Positions 10,601-16,600 of a stretch of DNA of 18,782 bases are shown piece after piece (the stretch's first letter is position 1; each line of letters opens with the position of its first letter). Origin of the DNA: Cephalothrix simula (Eukaryota; Nemertea; Palaeonemertea; Archinemertea; Cephalotrichidae); assembly GCA_035591015.1 (NCBI GenBank), contig JAXIUW010212508.1:1-18782 (forward strand). The letters run 5' to 3'. Both the position numbers and the translations under genes were made by a program. The notes under the pieces were generated by a model. The model had not been told where the DNA came from. It saw only the letters and a program-made list of their open reading frames with translations, and did not search any database.

Positions 10601-13600
10601 GTCAAAAGTCGTAAAATAATTTTCGAAATAATCAATGAAAAACACAGTGTGTATCAAATACAGTTATTTTTTGTATCAAAAAATTGTATCGACCTTGACG
10701 TCACACCAAATCAAGTGAATGCTTACCCTTTTATTTTTTTCAAGGTCTTTTTCTACCATCAGTGAAAATTTGAAGCAGAAATATCGAATATTTAGCAATC
10801 TGTGAATTAAAAAAAAATTCGTCGAAATTCAATTTGCGCAATATGAATCTCTTTATAAATTGAGGTGGTCTAACTTATAAAAATGTAAAATACGACTTTT
10901 GGTGAAAAAATATCAGCTCTGTTCTTCTTATTTTCGTCTGCATTTTCGAGCCCAAGTAGCTGTTATCAGAAATTCAAAAGTAAAAAAAATGTGATTTTGG
11001 GGTAGGATGTTTATTTGTGCAAATAGAATTTTGACTTTTTTTCTCAAAAACTCATAGATCGCTGAATATTGGATATTTTTGATTCCGTTCTCCACTACAA
11101 GTTGTGGACCTTAATTTAAGAATTTTGAATTCCACTCCGATTTCATAAATTCTTTTTTGTAGACCAAAGAATTAGAAGAGCTTCACTCAGCACACGAAAA
11201 ACGACTCGACCGTCTCAAGTCATTACAAGCTAATTATAAACTGGTGAAAGAACAACTAAAGACAGTTGAGGAAGAACTTAATGGGTAAGACCCTGTGGAC
11301 CTACCACTTTCTCTGCTCCTTTAAAACGTTTATTTTTTTATATAGACTAATGCTTTTATTATTGAAAAGGCTGCGCAACAAATGTGTGTTAAATGCTTTA
11401 AACGCATAACTTAATCATAATCATTTTGTCGGTCTTTATAATAGGATAGAAGGATGAGGCTTATTTTGTCCCCCCCCCATCGGTTTTCATTTTGGTAGGT
11501 ATAGCACCACTCAAAATACGTTCGAAATATCCAACGAGGGGAGTATGAAACCAAAGGTTTATTTTAACAAACTAAATAGACACCAATATACTATCTATTA
11601 CTTCAAAAGTCTTAAAGTGAATAAGATTGAAAGGGGTAAAATTTTCTATCCGATCCCCTGGCCCCTGGGTGTGCACAGGGGGGCCAAAAAGAGCACTTTT
11701 TTACTCCCGCCGGTTTCCGTATTCCGTATAGGTAGGCAAAAGACACACATAAACTATATATCTCTAGAAAATTCATGATGAGCGCAAGCAAATGGAAGGG
11801 GTCAACATTTTACTTAGAACTTCTGGATGATGTCAGGGGACCAGAAAGGACCCAAATGGCCATATTCCGAACCCTGTTAATTTTTGGTCCTTTATGGCCC
11901 CCAACCCAGGGGGTCGGAAACAAATGGGCTGGCGCTTCATGACTTTTCTAGAAATATTGTTAACTATCTGCCAATATGAGAAACCAAAAGGGGCCCCACC
12001 GGCCCATTAAATGAGTTAGTCGTCCGATGTTCTTTGATTTTTTTAGGCCGAAGAAAAAGAAAAAATTAAAAAGGAGTCATCCGAAAGCATTACAAAATGA
12101 AGATACTGATTCTGTATGGAATGAATTGGCGTATTATAGAGCTGAGAGTCAGACAATAATGAATGAAAAGTTAGTATTTTATTTTTTCCTATGATGACAT
12201 TATGTGACCGGCGAAATATTTTTATGGAATAACCTGGATTCTTGAATTCAGGGTTACCTTAGAAGAAACTTTAGATGGTATGAGGGTCCAGGGTTGTCAA
12301 GATGCAGCAACTATTCATGAATTAAGAATGAACTTAGAAGAAGAAAAAGATGGTATGTACCAATATTTTTTTAATTGTACAAAATTTGGTGGAATTTTGC
12401 ACATGCAACGCCATTCTGAACCTCAGATTTGATTTTAATAAATCGGAGGAGTATGCCTGCTTTTGAGGATGATGTGTGTCAAAAAATGAATAATTTACAG
12501 AAAAACTGAAAAAAAACTGCATTTAAATATCAAAAGCAAAAATCCCAAGGCGAACATTATTTTATTTTAAAAAAGGAAGAAAATATATTTCGAACCTACT
12601 TAAGATTCCTCATCAGTTCATTTTAAAATTTAAAATGGACGTTAAAAAATCCGACAAAAAGTTATGGTTTTTGTTCATGTTTCATTTTTGTTAATGGATC
12701 GAATCTATTTTTATGTTACATGTATAGTAACCACTGTCTTGTAGGAGTAAGGTTAATTAACAGGTGTATAAATTGTAGTTTACCTTAATATCAATTTCAG
12801 AGGTACAATTTTTAAAAGTACAATTAGAAAGAATAAATCAGCCTAGAGAAGAATGCCTTCAAGAACTGCATATGGTACGAACAAAAGTAAGTCCAAAATA
12901 TTGATGACTTTCTTCAATTGTTTTACCTATCCAAATTCCCTCAACGGCAAACCAGGGCAAACTAAAGTAAAAATCAATTGTGTACGATTACTCTTTCGCG
13001 CCCCAACCAGCCCCTTCAAATGTTGTGGGCTTTAGGTTTTTTTAACTATTAACTAATCTTTTAAACTGAATATTTATTGTAAAACAGTATGGGTTAAAAT
13101 GCTGAACGTTTAGAAAACCGCTTAGCAGAATAAAACCCATTTTCCTCTAATTTGGCAAATTTAAAACAACTAGTATTTCCCCAAATCAAATATACTTTAA
13201 GTTAGACTTCGGTAATAATAAATAAATCCACAATAACTATTTTTTGAATTTTTAAATTTTCATTATTAAAATTTTTATTTGGCTCCGGTAACTGCAGACT
13301 CACTCACTGCTGAGTGTCCGATTTCTACCCGTTTTTTCCGAAAATTATACCATGTTTGCGGTCGTTAGCTGCTCCAGGTGGATAGTCAAGCTTCTGAACG
13401 TATCACTGTGCACAAGGTTTAGTGATTTTAACCCAAGCTTCAGTAATTTGACCACATCTTTGTTTTACGACAAAATTGTGAAATGTTTTTTAAAACCATA
13501 TTTTTTTACTTTTTAGCTGTTTTCTGCTGAAGAACGCCTGCAGAAGCTTGATTCAGAGTATCAGATGATGGTTGAGGACAAACTAAGACTTGCAGATGAG

Positions 13601-16600
13601 AGAAAGTAAGTTCTTATATTTTAATGCTCCCCTTAGAACGTACATGGACAAGGTGGAGCATACCGCGATATCTCCGTATGTTTGCCAAAACCCCATTAGC
13701 ACTGGGATATCCCTGCGATATCGTCGTGATTTTGGCAAGAGCACATTCTTTCCCACCATTATCCACTGGTGATTTTATGAGGTTGCTTCTATTATGACGG
13801 GGATATCCCCGTGCTTTTGCCAAGAACACAGTCTTTCCCACCGGTGGCCACTGGTGAATTTGTGACTTTCGATTATGACGTCGCGGGGATATCCCCGTGC
13901 GGCTCATCTGAGGTATCTGGCGAAATAGTCCTGCAATTTTAATTTGTATTACTACGCGGGGTTGCCATAGAGACGACATTGTCCAAGGTAGTCAGCCTGA
14001 TCGGAATCATTGGCGGTACCGCCAACATCGGCACGATCAGCATCTCCAACATCGGCACCTCCAGCATCGGCACCTTCAACATCGGCACCATCGGCACCTC
14101 CAGCATCGGCGCCTCCCAACAACCTCCAACCTCAAAGACTTCGACTTTTTAAGAGACCAATACTTCTAAGATAATTTTCGAGGTGTCGATGGTGCCGATG
14201 CGGGAGGTGTCAATTAACTGTACTATAATATGCGACCGCATCACTCATTTTTTGAAATTGTATAACTCCGCCGGGGACTATTTTGCCAGGTACCTCAGTT
14301 GATCCCCCTCCGTGCTAATGGTATAGGAGCAAACGTAATATCACCGCGATATCCCGAAATCAGCAGTGGCGCATGGGATTAAAAACACACGGCGATTATC
14401 CCAAAGTGGCGCATGGGAATAAAAGTGAGCGAAGCAAAAGCACGGGGATATCGCGGAGATGTCCCCGTGCTAATGGGGATAGAGCAAATGCACGGGGGTA
14501 TCGCCATGAGCTCGAACTTGTCCATGTCCTGCTTAGAAAATCCCATCCCGCTGTGTCCCCGTTTAGATCAGCTTTTTTCCTAAATCCCTCTTGCAGCGGG
14601 ACTAGGAAACTTCGGAATCAGCCACACACGCTGTCAAGGTTACATGAAAGTGATTTAGTTAAAATTTCTCGTCCATTTTTGTCGTTTGGCACGGCTTTCC
14701 GAAGTAGCAATTATTGATTTTTTTTTTATTTCAAGGTGTCTCCAAGCAGAGTTAAATGGTACTAAACAAGAGTTAGCTGAAAAAAGAATTTATATTGCTG
14801 ATATGAAACGTGAGATTTCAAGGTAAAACAAAAGGGCCGGGGCCCATATGTACAAATTTTGACTTAATAGTGAGCGTGGTTTGTTTTGATATCCTTGATA
14901 CTTTTTGACCAAATCGTCAAATTCTGTTCATTTTGATCGTGCGTGCTCCTGTCAAAATTTTGAACCAAATTCAGAGTGTAACGCCATAGAAGGGCTGTGT
15001 GTAGGATGCTCAAATCTTGGAGGTATTTTAATAATATATGGGCAAAAATATATAAATTATGGCACTGGGTTCCTGTATCGGCAGCAGGGACAATTTTTTG
15101 AGCCCTTTGTGGGCTCCCGTGCCGTTTTTTGGCGTACGATATTTTTGAAAGTTGCACTGGACCGCATTTACCACCGAAAAAGTATATGAGGCTCGGTGCC
15201 TTTAAATTTACACAGAGGGAGAAATTGGATGAGGCACCGTAAAACGGACAAATTTCGGCCCCCGGCGAGATCTCCTAGAAGGGGAATCGGTATGCTTGAT
15301 ACGCCAAACCGCCCCCATGGTTGTAACTTTTCTTGCCCTTTCTAAAAATGTATAGGATTAAGGGGCCCCGCTGCCCCTTCTAGGAGATCTCAAAGGATGA
15401 GGGAGGCGATATTTTGGTTTATCGGTGCCTCATCCAATTTGTCCATCAATTTGTGTATATTCACTTTTCCTCGACTTAGATATTAGGGAGGGCCAAAGTG
15501 GCTCCCCCTTCATGTACCACACTAAAACTCGTTAATTTATGCTTGACCATAACCTTACCCTTTCTGTCGTCATATTAAAGTGATCCCATCTTTTTGCAGG
15601 TTGCAGAGAGAAAAATATGGAAGCGGTCACCCAAGACGCAAGAGAAAATCTAAAAAACGAAAAGTTCAAAATCACACCGAAAACCAACTAGTAGAAGATG
15701 ATTGGGCTGAAACAGAATCAGAAAGGTAATCAATACATAATACAAATTTTATTTCAATTCAGAGACTTCGAAAGCGGGTTTGGAATGCCCTATAACAAAA
15801 ACTGTGTTAGAATGTCCATCTGAATCTGAATGTACTTTAAATAAGGCTGTATCAGAATGCCCTTTATATAAAGATGGGTGGGAATGCCTCTCATATAAAA
15901 CTGGGTCAGAATGGCTCTTTCGTAAAGCTTGGTTGGAATGTTCTTTATCAAAAACTGTGTTAAAGTGTCCATTATATAATGCTTTTTCTGAATATGAATG
16001 CACTTTATATAAGACTGTATCAGAATGTCCTTTATATAAAGATGGATCGCAATGCCTCTCATATAAAACTGGGTCAGAATGGCTCTTTCGTAAAGCTTGG
16101 TTGGAATATTCTATAAAAAAAACTGTGTCTGAATCGCCTTTGAATGATAGTGGGTCAAAATGTTCTTTATATAAAGCTGGGCCAGGGTTTCCTTTTTCTC
16201 CGTCGGTAATAATTTCAATTTCAAAAGCTTGGTTGGAATGCCCTTTATCAGCTAGCCCATGGTTTTCCTTAACTTCCTCCAAGTTTTCTGTATCAAAAAG
16301 TTGGTTAAAAATTTCAAAAGCTGGGTTGGAATTTCCTTTATCAGAGTCTTTGATTATGCTTAATTGCACCAAGGTGTCATTCATATCTCCTTCAATTAAA
16401 GAGTCTTTTATGTCTCGTACCTTATTTTTGGTTTCATTAACTTTAACATTAATATCTTCAATGATTTCTGGTGGCTTCAATTGGCAGTCTTTACCACAGC
16501 AGATAAACTTATCGAATACGAAACGCATACAAAATACAAATTGAATTATTTGAGTAGGATAAATTAGTAAATAGTGGGGTAATGTCATTAGATATGAATA

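Noticed and set aside
14011-14128. CRISPR-like repeat array
   Set aside because: 15-bp tandem units without unique spacers, in an animal intron; it is a minisatellite.
13614-14717. ORFs of 121 codons (minus) and 114 codons (plus) in intron 17
   Set aside because: Both lie in the terminal-inverted-repeat element and mirror its repeats; no transposase motif.
14864-15189. Opposed ORFs of 97 (minus) and 94 (plus) codons in intron 18
   Set aside because: Short, overlapping antisense pair without recognisable domain; best explained as chance open frames.
15780-16544. 254-codon plus-strand ORF with Cys/Leu/Tyr/Lys repeats
   Set aside because: It is the mirror of the nonapeptide array. The minus-strand frame is longer, includes the membrane core, and has a matching start and poly(A) signal.
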